This document shows positions 57,482 through 64,000 of a stretch of 64,000 nt of DNA, piece after piece. The stretch is from assembly GCF_004122035.1 (NCBI RefSeq), contig NZ_SAXA01000005.1, positions 184,387 through 248,386 of the forward strand, written 5' to 3'. The translations under genes were made by a program, and so were the position numbers. Under the pieces are notes generated by a model, which saw only the letters and a program-made list of their open reading frames with translations, had not been told where the DNA came from and made no database searches. How positions within the stretch are numbered: position 1 is the stretch's first letter; every line of letters starts with the position of its first letter. The stretch is from Ancylomarina salipaludis. Its GTDB lineage: Bacteria > Bacteroidota > Bacteroidia > Bacteroidales > Marinifilaceae.

Positions 57482-57697
57482 AAGATAGAACGTTCTTTAC
57501 ATATAAGATAAAAGCATAATCGCACTAGTTATCGATTGTTAAACTCAACACTTACAAGTTACCGAGAAAGCTACACGTTTGCAAAAGCAGGCCCCAACCT
57601 TCGGGTTGTTTTCGGACACAGGGGAAACTTGACCAGATGGGCACTCAAATCCTGTTTTATAGGAGTTTAAAATCCATTAGCTAGTGCGCTTTTTTTT
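57482..57697 (+). ncRNA. rod-shaped structured small RNA, 6S-like candidate
   Basis: A non-coding stretch with a promoter in front and an intrinsic end. Outer stem CGCACTAG (57521-57528) pairs with CTAGTGCG (57681-57688), which runs directly into T8. Inside, TTAAACTC (57539-57546) pairs with GAGTTTAA (57663-57670), CAAGTT with AACTTG, and CAACC-TTCG-GGTTG caps the rod. The nested, irregular long-hairpin shape and ~180-215 nt length are those of 6S RNA, which binds the housekeeping RNA polymerase holoenzyme. Identity with 6S is inferred from shape only. SRP, tmRNA and RNase P signatures are absent. Confidence 0.55.
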
Positions 57698-57775
57698 GTC
57701 TTGTTTTAAGCTATTTCTATATATTAGCACCCTCCATATATTTAATATTGATTTAGAGATTCTCCTTGGAATTGC

Positions 57776-57783
57776 TATTTTTG
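57776..57783 (+). promoter_or_regulatory. candidate -7 box of truA
   Basis: TATTTTTG matches TAnnTTTG and gives a leader of about 33 bases to TTG 57822. No good -33 element. Confidence 0.4.
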
Positions 57784-57821
57784 TGCAGTTATTACGGGCT
57801 AACTATAAACACACATCAGTT

Positions 57822-58583
57822 TTGACTCAAAGATATTTTATACAACTTAGTTATAAAGGAACCAACTATCATGGCTGGCAAGTACAGCCTAATGCTATTA
57901 CGGTACAGGAAGTTTTGAATAAAGCTCTAAGTACAATTTTGAATCAGGAGGTGAATGTTGTTGGTTGTGGCAGAACGGATACTGGTGTTCATGCCAGTGA
58001 TTTTATGGCCCATTTCGATTTGAATGATATTCGGGATGTTGAAGCTGAGAAGCTGGTTTTTCGTTTGAATCGTTTTTTACCCTATGATATTGCCGTAAAA
58101 TCGATGTTCCCGGTACATTCTGAAGCTCACACGCGCTTTGATGCTTTAGCAAGAACCTATCAATATTTTATTACGAAGGATAAAAATCCTTTTCGTTCTG
58201 AGTCGCATTGGACCATGACACATCAGCTTGATGTGGATAAAATGAACGAGGCCGCAAAACTTCTGTTTGATTACGAGGATTTCACGAGTTTTAGCAAGTT
58301 GCATACCGATTCGAAAACCAACATTTGTAAGATTTATAAGGCCGAATGGGAAGATCGTGGCGATGAGTTGGTCTTTACGGTGAGTGCAGACCGTTTCTTA
58401 CGGAATATGGTGCGTGCTATTGTGGGAACATTAGTTGAAGTAGGGCGGGGAAAACTTGATATGGCTGGTTTCCGTCAGGTAATCGAAAGTCAGAATAGAA
58501 GCAATGCCGGAACATCTGTTCCCGGACATGGCTTATTCCTTTGCAAAATTGAATACCCTGAAGATTTGAATAAGGAGATTTAA
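57822..58583 (+). CDS. truA: tRNA pseudouridine(38-40) synthase
   Basis: Makes pseudouridine in the tRNA anticodon arm. Catalytic Asp lies in GCGRTDTGVHAS. Homology begins at QRYFIQLSYKGTNYHGWQ, and the nearest credible start is TTG 57822, giving 253 residues, normal for TruA. The ATG at 57684 would add 46 residues of unrelated hydrophobic sequence, lies inside the small-RNA terminator and precedes the -7 box at 57776. Confidence 0.94.
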   Translation: MTQRYFIQLSYKGTNYHGWQVQPNAITVQEVLNKALSTILNQEVNVVGCGRTDTGVHASDFMAHFDLNDIRDVEAEKLVFRLNRFLPYDIAVKSMFPVHSEAHTRFDALARTYQYFITKDKNPFRSESHWTMTHQLDVDKMNEAAKLLFDYEDFTSFSKLHTDSKTNICKIYKAEWEDRGDELVFTVSADRFLRNMVRAIVGTLVEVGRGKLDMAGFRQVIESQNRSNAGTSVPGHGLFLCKIEYPEDLNKEI

Positions 58584-58590
58584 AATCGCC

Positions 58591-59331
58591 TTATTCGTTC
58601 CATATTTTCCACGATTCTTCAGCTTGTAAATGGAGCATTTTAAGTCCATTATGAACTTTAGCTCCACGCTCCAAACCTTTTGCCATAAAAAGTGTGGTGT
58701 TGGGGTTGTATACCAAATCGTATAAGTAATACGTCTTGTCTAAGAGTGCGTATGGAATATCAGGACAGGTATGTGTTTTGGGAAATGTGCCCAAAGGTGT
58801 ACAGTTGATAATGAGTTTGTGATCAGAGATGATTTCTTCAGTAATCTCTTCGTAGGAGATTGATTTTTCAGTTCTCTTTCGCGAAACAGAAATAAAGTCG
58901 ATCTTCATATTTCGAAGGGCTGTTTCGATAGCTTTTGAAGCACCACCAGTACCTAATATTAACGCTTTAAAATCATTCCCCTCTATAAAACTTTTTAAAG
59001 ACTCACCAAAGCCAAAAATATCTGTGTTATAGCCTTTCAAATACACCTTATCGCCTTTGTGTTTAATCTGAATTGAATTAACGGCACCAATCTCTTTAGC
59101 TAAAGGATCAATTTCATCCAGATAAGCGATCACTTTCTCTTTGTAAGGAATTGTGACACATAAACCTTTTAGTTGTGGGTTACTGTCAACAACATCAAGA
59201 ATTTTCTCAATAGATGGAATTTCAAAATTCAAAAACTGAGCCTCAATTTTTTCATTTTCAAACTTATCTGTAAAGTATTGTTTTGAGAACGAATGTCCCA
59301 GAGGATTACCGATAATGCCGTATGTTTTCAT
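58591..59331 (-). CDS. aroE: shikimate dehydrogenase
   Basis: Reduces 3-dehydroshikimate to shikimate with NADPH in aromatic amino-acid synthesis. The 246 residues contain GIIGNPLGHSFSKQYF, VTIPYKEKVI (catalytic Lys), NTDIFGF and the dinucleotide loop ILGTGGASKAIE. Convergent with truA with a 7-base gap. Confidence 0.96.
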   Translation of the reverse strand: MKTYGIIGNPLGHSFSKQYFTDKFENEKIEAQFLNFEIPSIEKILDVVDSNPQLKGLCVTIPYKEKVIAYLDEIDPLAKEIGAVNSIQIKHKGDKVYLKGYNTDIFGFGESLKSFIEGNDFKALILGTGGASKAIETALRNMKIDFISVSRKRTEKSISYEEITEEIISDHKLIINCTPLGTFPKTHTCPDIPYALLDKTYYLYDLVYNPNTTLFMAKGLERGAKVHNGLKMLHLQAEESWKIWNE

Positions 59332-59434
59332 GATGACAGGGCTGAGTGTGAAGGTTAAAGATAAAAAATAGAACAGTTTAGAAAGTAATTCCTTTTCTCT
59401 GAATATGAACTCATTGTATTATCAGGTGGGTAAA

Positions 59435-60370
59435 TTACTCTTTTGATTCAGGTGAGAATTTTTCCATCACAATAATTAGTGCAAAACCTAAAATTGCAAG
59501 TTCAATTGCTGCCAGTAAATTTGCCTGTTGACCTGTTAGGTTTTCAAATGTTTGAGGTAAAATGTTGCCTTGAAGCAGTGGTTTTTCAACTCCATGTCGA
59601 TCTGTGAACGTCGAAAGGGTTTCTTTCCATGGCCAAACTTTATTTAATGATCCAATCATAAAACCAGACAGGAGGGCGATGGTCATGTTGTGATATTTAT
59701 GCAATAACCAGCTTAGTAAATTCGAAAAGCTTAACAGACCGGTAACGGCACCTAAGCCAACCACAGCAATCACATCTAATTTAAATTGACTTAAGGCAGA
59801 TAATACAAATTCATATTTACCTAGTAAGAGTAAAATAAAGGCTCCTGATATTCCTGGAAGAATCATGGCGCAAATAGCCAAGGCGCCCGAAAGAAAAAGA
59901 AACCAGTAGGCATTTGGGGTTTCAGCTGGCGTAACCACGGTAACCATATAGGCAATTCCTATGCCGATAAGCATTGCGACGATGCTTCTAAGTTTCCATT
60001 CGGTGATTTTTTTTGCTACAACAAGAGCTGATGCAATGATTAAGCCGAAAAAGAATGACCAGATTAGAATAGGGTGTTGCTCAAGAAGGTATTTGATCAG
60101 TTTCGCTAATGAAATGAAACTAATTGCAATTCCAAGGATAATTGAAATCAGAAAATTTGCATTGATAGCTTTCCAAAAATCTTTAATCTTAAATTTTAAC
60201 AGAAGTTTGATGGCATTTAGATTGATAGACTTAATACTTTCAATCAATTCTTCGTAAATACCGGTTATAAATGCGATGGTTCCTCCTGAAACTCCCGGAA
60301 CTACGTCTGCAGCTCCCATTCCCATGCCTTTCATGGCAATAATAATGTAGTCTTTAATTGTTCTAGTCAT
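59435..60370 (-). CDS. popT: DUF368 membrane protein (PopT-type undecaprenyl-phosphate translocase)
   Basis: A 311-residue polytopic protein with about nine membrane helices. The two DUF368 half-repeats show as GAADVVPGVSGGTIAFITGIY and AICAMILPGISGAFILLLLGKY. The family was recently shown to recycle the C55-P lipid carrier used for peptidoglycan and surface polymers. Confidence 0.92.
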   Translation of the reverse strand: MTRTIKDYIIIAMKGMGMGAADVVPGVSGGTIAFITGIYEELIESIKSINLNAIKLLLKFKIKDFWKAINANFLISIILGIAISFISLAKLIKYLLEQHPILIWSFFFGLIIASALVVAKKITEWKLRSIVAMLIGIGIAYMVTVVTPAETPNAYWFLFLSGALAICAMILPGISGAFILLLLGKYEFVLSALSQFKLDVIAVVGLGAVTGLLSFSNLLSWLLHKYHNMTIALLSGFMIGSLNKVWPWKETLSTFTDRHGVEKPLLQGNILPQTFENLTGQQANLLAAIELAILGFALIIVMEKFSPESKE

Positions 60371-60431
60371 TTTGTTTGTGCGTATAAGTGGCCTGAAATG
60401 AATTTTCGAATTGAAAATGCAAGGCCTAAAA

Positions 60432-60456
60432 AAAGCTAATTCTATTGATTAGCTTT
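60432..60456 (-). terminator. terminator overlapping the end of the TPR gene
   Basis: RNA AAAGCUAAU pairs with AUUAGCUUU, then a U run. The stem includes the stop codon of the TPR gene. Confidence 0.65.
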
Positions 60457-61845
60457 AATAATTTGTTTGAATTTGTTGTTGTTTTCCAGTTCAGGAAATT
60501 GAATGAAGATGTCTTCGATTTTATTCTCTGGATCTGCCATGGCTTTACGCAGATAATGTTCGGCTGCATTTGCATCAGAAGCTAGCATGTAATAGGCAGC
60601 CAAATTGTTCTGCAATTGAACATCGTCAGGGCAACAACCCAGGCTTTCGAGTAAAACGTCAATAGCGGCTTCCTCCTTATTGTTCTGATGATAAAACTCA
60701 GCCAGCGTAATGGCATAAGTTGGGTCGTAAGGATCCAGATTTATTGCCTCCCGAAAGCACTGAACAGCCTTTTGAGCTTCAGGTAATCGCGAATAGGCCG
60801 AACCTAAGGCAAACCAATAATCAGGATTTGTATCATCAAGCTTTTTAGCTTCATTTAAGTATACCAAACTTTCGTCAATTTTATCCTGATAAAGCAGGAT
60901 TAGTCCCATTCCAAACCAAGGATCAGCAAAGGTTTCATCTTCCTGAATGGCATTCTCGTAGTAGATCATTGCCTGATCGTACTCTTCAAGTTTTTCGAAA
61001 CATTCGCCAATGTATGAATAGGTAGAGGCATGATCATCTTCGAATTCGAGATATTCGATATAGCTTTTGATTGCTTCTTCGAATTTATCACAAAGTGCTA
61101 ATGCATTAGCCTTGTTGAAGTAGGCTTTGCTATGCTTTTCGTTGATGGCGATACAGAAATCGTAGGCTTCAACAGATTTTAAGCTTTGATCGGTTCGGTT
61201 GTACAGGATACCCAGGTTATACCAGGCATTATCTGAAAAAGGATCCAGTTCCAGATAAGCTTTATAAGCCTCAATACTTTCTCTATCTTGTTGTAATTTT
61301 TCGTAACAATAAGCGATTTCAAAAAGGACTTCCGGATCTTCACTATTTAATTGATGAACTTCCTTAAAGTAGGGCAAAGCCAAATCGTATAAACCTAGTT
61401 GTTCGAATGAGACAGCAATTCGAAATAACAAATCTTCCTTATCGTCATAGCATAACCCCAAAGCAATATCGAATTGAATTTTAGCATTTTGAGGTTTTTT
61501 AAGAATATTGTAGATATTCCCAATGAGGATGTAGATGTTTTTATTGGTGCTTTCTATCGATTTCAGTTTCTTGAGGATATTTAGCGCCTTTATTTCTTCT
61601 CCTCGACTTATAAGCACTTGTGCTTGTTTAAGCTGTAGTGAGATAGAAGAGGGGTGTAGCTGTATGGCTAAGTCTGAAGCTTTGGAAGCTTTTGCCAGTT
61701 TATGTGTTTCAAGGTAATGGTCGACGAGGTTTTCAAACTCATGAACATCGAAGTAGCATGGTTTGTTATTCTTGAGCATCGTTTCGAATCTAACTACAGA
61801 TTCAAGAGCGTCATCGTCAAAATAATTATCAGTATTATCTATCAT
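60442..61845 (-). CDS. tetratricopeptide-repeat protein
   Basis: A 467-residue soluble protein made of about eleven TPR units (34-residue spacing; for example AWYNLGILYNRTDQSLKSVEAY and DYWFALGSAYSRLPEAQKAV) after an acidic N-terminus. No signal peptide. It is a scaffold for unknown partners. Confidence 0.9.
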   Translation of the reverse strand: MIDNTDNYFDDDALESVVRFETMLKNNKPCYFDVHEFENLVDHYLETHKLAKASKASDLAIQLHPSSISLQLKQAQVLISRGEEIKALNILKKLKSIESTNKNIYILIGNIYNILKKPQNAKIQFDIALGLCYDDKEDLLFRIAVSFEQLGLYDLALPYFKEVHQLNSEDPEVLFEIAYCYEKLQQDRESIEAYKAYLELDPFSDNAWYNLGILYNRTDQSLKSVEAYDFCIAINEKHSKAYFNKANALALCDKFEEAIKSYIEYLEFEDDHASTYSYIGECFEKLEEYDQAMIYYENAIQEDETFADPWFGMGLILLYQDKIDESLVYLNEAKKLDDTNPDYWFALGSAYSRLPEAQKAVQCFREAINLDPYDPTYAITLAEFYHQNNKEEAAIDVLLESLGCCPDDVQLQNNLAAYYMLASDANAAEHYLRKAMADPENKIEDIFIQFPELENNNKFKQIIKANQ

Positions 61846-61925
61846 TTATTTTCTTGAAGTGATAATTCTTGAAACAAAAATAGTTTTTATTTGGGAATTT
61901 TCAATATTTAGTTATTAACAATTGA

Positions 61926-63125
61926 TTATTTTGTATTAAAGCTACCTGAAAATAGTAGACCTCCAATGATTCCCATAAGAATATAGGTGATTTGTGAACC
62001 AAGATTACTTGCATTTTCAATGGGGGTGCTCAGAAAAAAAGTACTGATTCCGATAAAGGCTTTGCTTCCGGGAACAAGCATGATAATGCCCTGAGTAATA
62101 AAAACATGTCGGGGCGATTGTGTGATGCGAGCAAAAAGATTGCTGACAAGAACAACGGTGATGCTTCCAATAAAAGTACTGATTAAGATCCCGGTTGACG
62201 CTAGTAAAACGGTTACTGAATAGCTGATTATACTGGTCAGAACCCCATAAATCATATCTTTTCGACGCACTTGAAAGATGGGAAGCAGGCAGATTGCCAA
62301 TAGGGGGATACCTGAATGACTGATCCATTTAGGGAGGTTAGAAACAACTGGTTCGATATTAATATCGATAAATAAGGGAAGTACAGATAATCCAAGTATG
62401 GTTCCAAAGAACTGTTTGAAGAGAGAGATTGAGGCGTCAAAAAGTTTGGCTGAACCCGAAACCAGACTCTTATATGTGATCTCTTCCAACGCAGTTGTAA
62501 TTGCTAATCCCGGAATAAAGATGATAATGGCTGATAAAATTGTGAGGGGAATGTTTAGGGTTGGCAACCATAATGATAATAAACCAATGATAATTGTAAC
62601 AACGAAAGCGGCAAGGACTTCAAGAGTATTATTAATAAACTTGGATTTGTTTGACAGGTAAGTCAGACCGTAAACCAGCATGCCCATGAAAAAAGCAACC
62701 AGACAAGAAATCCAATTGGTTCCCATTAACAGATTAAAGGAAGCAGCACCTAAGGCAAAAGCGAGTGATAGGATGAGGTGATTGACCTTTTGAGTTTGTT
62801 TGTACACCAATCGAAGCATAAGACTCGCTTCGTCAAAATCGATTTTGTCAGCAAGCACCTGATCGGTAATTTCAACAGCCCTTGATAGGGCTCCTAAATT
62901 TAGGCCTCCTGGCGATACACATTCTATGTGATTATAGGATTCATCCTCGTTTTCGCTATAAAAAACATAATTTATCCAAGTCGGCGTATCCATGAAACTG
63001 CCACGTATTCCTTTGGTTTGAGCCACTTCAGATAAATAAATCTGGATTTTGTAAGAGGGGACACCATAGATGTGCAAAGCTCTTCCCAGCTGAATGATAA
63101 ATTGATATTGTTTAGGTGTTTTCAA
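61926..63125 (-). CDS. threonine/serine exporter, ThrE family
   Basis: A 399-residue membrane protein with the fused ThrE/DUF1212 and DUF3815 halves: the N-terminal ~110 soluble residues (LGRALHIYGVPSYKIQIYL), then about ten helices. Exports Thr or Ser in Corynebacterium; amino-acid specificity here is inferred. Confidence 0.88.
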   Translation of the reverse strand: MKTPKQYQFIIQLGRALHIYGVPSYKIQIYLSEVAQTKGIRGSFMDTPTWINYVFYSENEDESYNHIECVSPGGLNLGALSRAVEITDQVLADKIDFDEASLMLRLVYKQTQKVNHLILSLAFALGAASFNLLMGTNWISCLVAFFMGMLVYGLTYLSNKSKFINNTLEVLAAFVVTIIIGLLSLWLPTLNIPLTILSAIIIFIPGLAITTALEEITYKSLVSGSAKLFDASISLFKQFFGTILGLSVLPLFIDINIEPVVSNLPKWISHSGIPLLAICLLPIFQVRRKDMIYGVLTSIISYSVTVLLASTGILISTFIGSITVVLVSNLFARITQSPRHVFITQGIIMLVPGSKAFIGISTFFLSTPIENASNLGSQITYILMGIIGGLLFSGSFNTK

Positions 63126-63489
63126 TCTGTCTGATCTCGTTTATTTTTAAGCGGAACAAATATAGATAAGAGTTTTGGAGTTGGAGTGGTTTTGGAGAAA
63201 TTAATTAAGCTGAGCATGTGGTGCTGTAAAGACTTGGTTTAATGTTATTTAATGGATTGCAGGTTCGATTGCAAATATATCATGAACTGAAAGGAGCTCC
63301 AAGTTTTGTTACTAATCTTCTTTTACGAATGATCCGGATCATAGATATTGCTATTCGGGAAAAACAAAAGCATTCGGGTTTATTTCTCACTTCGTTCGTC
63401 ATTAAACATGTTTATTCGCATGTATCTCGCTCATTAATATATTACGAACCCCATTCCGATGGGTGGAGCATCTCTGGAATATGGGAATG
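63126..63489. other. intergenic stretch without a supported gene
   Basis: An 82-codon frame (63242-63490) is open on the plus strand but has no recognisable domain or start context. I see no RNA or repeat. Confidence 0.4.
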
Positions 63490-63524
63490 AAAAAAGGATC
63501 AATACTTTCGTATTGATCCTTTTT
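63490..63524 (-). terminator. terminator after tRNA-Leu
   Basis: AAGGATCAATAC and GTATTGATCCTT form a perfect stem around TTTC with A and T runs, directly after the tRNA 3' end. Confidence 0.85.
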
Positions 63525-63525
63525 G

Positions 63526-63607
63526 TGCGGATGAAGGGACTCGAACCCCCACGCCTCTCGGCACTAGATCCTAAGTCTAGCGCGGCTACCAATTACGCCA
63601 CATCCGC
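63526..63607 (-). tRNA. tRNA-Leu (anticodon UAG)
   Basis: An 82-nt class II tRNA. Acceptor arms GCGGATG and CATCCGC, D loop with AATTGGTAG, anticodon stem GCTAGA-CTTAGGA-TCTAGT giving UAG (reads CUN), a variable arm, and T arm GGGGGTTCGAGTCCC. Discriminator A; CCA is not encoded. Confidence 0.96.
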
Positions 63608-63626
63608 GTTTCTCTTGATTGCGATG

Positions 63627-63658
63627 CAAAGATGCTGTGTTTTTCTTTAAGCTCCAAA
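63627..63658 (-). promoter_or_regulatory. promoter of tRNA-Leu
   Basis: The minus strand reads TTTG (63655-63658), a 20-bp spacer, then CATCTTTG (63627-63634), one mismatch from TAnnTTTG; start near 63620. Confidence 0.5.
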
Positions 63659-63950
63659 TATTTTTGAAAAATAAATTAAACTATTTTCAATGTTTATAGG
63701 GCTTGCAGAGGGAAAGGTTTGAGATTCAATTGTTAAGCTTTTATTGTTTTTTTAGAGACAAGGGGGCAGGGTTTATTGCTTTTTATTGATAGGCTATAAT
63801 TACTCCCTGTATCTAAACAAAGAAAGATTAAATTAAGGTGTGTCCCTCACTACGATTGTCAATGACATGAGATGGATCACTGGTAAAAGTTGGGTCTGCT
63901 TTAAATTGATCATATCTTTGGGAGCTTCAATTTAAAACCATTAACCTCTT

Positions 63951-64000
63951 ATGCAAAAATCCTTATTATCACTCTTTTTCCCAGAGGGTCTTTTAAATTA
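63951..64000 (+). mobile_element. start of an ISAon1-like transposase gene, cut by the window end
   Basis: ATG 63951 opens M-Q-K-S-L-L-S-L-F-F-P-E-G-L-L-N. The SLFFPEGLL wording is typical for the first ORF (N-terminal region) of ISAon1-family transposases. Only 16 codons are visible. The left IS end should lie between 63660 and 63950, but I cannot fix a terminal repeat. Confidence 0.55.

Noticed and set aside
57482..57697. tmRNA, RNase P RNA or SRP RNA
   Set aside because: No tag reading frame, no P4-type core and no GGAAG-type SRP loop; length and rod shape fit 6S better.
63242..63490. 82-codon ORF before tRNA-Leu
   Set aside because: No recognisable domain and a tail running into the tRNA terminator.
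1..64000. CRISPR array, prophage, rRNA operon
   Set aside because: No regular spaced direct repeats, no phage structural genes and no rRNA sequence were seen anywhere in the window.

Overview
The window reads as a chromosomal segment of a Bacteroidota bacterium, probably a marine, facultatively anaerobic member of the Marinilabiliales (Marinifilaceae-like; this placement is inferred from protein character, not from a search). The grounds are -7 boxes of the TAnnTTTG type, the near absence of Shine-Dalgarno sequences, many SpII lipoproteins, a long-insert SecA, a mitochondrial-type citrate synthase, DUF4251 and DUF4469 proteins, and an ISAon1-like transposase start at the right edge.

Layout. 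1-11.6 kb: end of a class I fumarase, ferritin, a surface alpha-amylase behind two operator-like palindromes, two lipoproteins, secA, lgt, a zinc-ribbon protein, and an overlapping LMW phosphatase / fructosamine-kinase pair. 11.7-16.9 kb: a small TPR protein and the haem genes hemA-hemC-hemB-hemE (no hemD). 16.9-20.6 kb: a repeat-like non-coding element, an orphan Cache-PAS histidine kinase and an unknown helical protein. 20.7-26.1 kb is an AT-rich accessory island: a degenerate 21-bp repeat, a catalytically dead long prokaryotic Argonaute overlapping a DpnII/MboI-like nuclease gene, then a methyltransferase and a TonB-C protein, each set between copies of one palindromic repeat. 26.1-35.4 kb: Mut7-C RNase-like protein, ABC exporter, DUF1971 cupin, CNNM/CorC-like protein, a divergent Ric paralogue, a ten-module FN3 lipoprotein and a DUF4469 protein. 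35.4-39.2 kb: a nitric-oxide defence cluster (qNOR, Ric, divergent Crp/Fnr regulator with an FNR-like box). 39.4-48.9 kb: Nudix/lipoprotein operon, CPA2 antiporter, asnA and its leader, thioesterase, RF3 and a phosphoesterase. 49.4-53.1 kb: aconitase and citrate synthase. 53.1-64 kb: an unusual FMN-barrel protein, Ogt, TcdA, a TatD-like hydrolase, a rod-shaped small RNA (6S-like), truA, aroE, a DUF368 lipid-carrier translocase, a TPR protein, a ThrE exporter, tRNA-Leu(UAG) and the start of an IS.

Most striking. (1) The asnA leader (minus strand, about 45413 to 45085) holds two consecutive attenuators. Each has a tiny ORF with seven Asn codons, a segment able to form an antiterminator, and an intrinsic terminator, so asparagine synthesis appears to be controlled by ribosome stalling at Asn codons, twice in series. 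(2) The Argonaute-nuclease pair has the architecture of a long-B pAgo defence operon in which the nuclease, not the Argonaute, does the damage. (3) The repeat-bracketed genes after it look like stepwise cassette acquisition.
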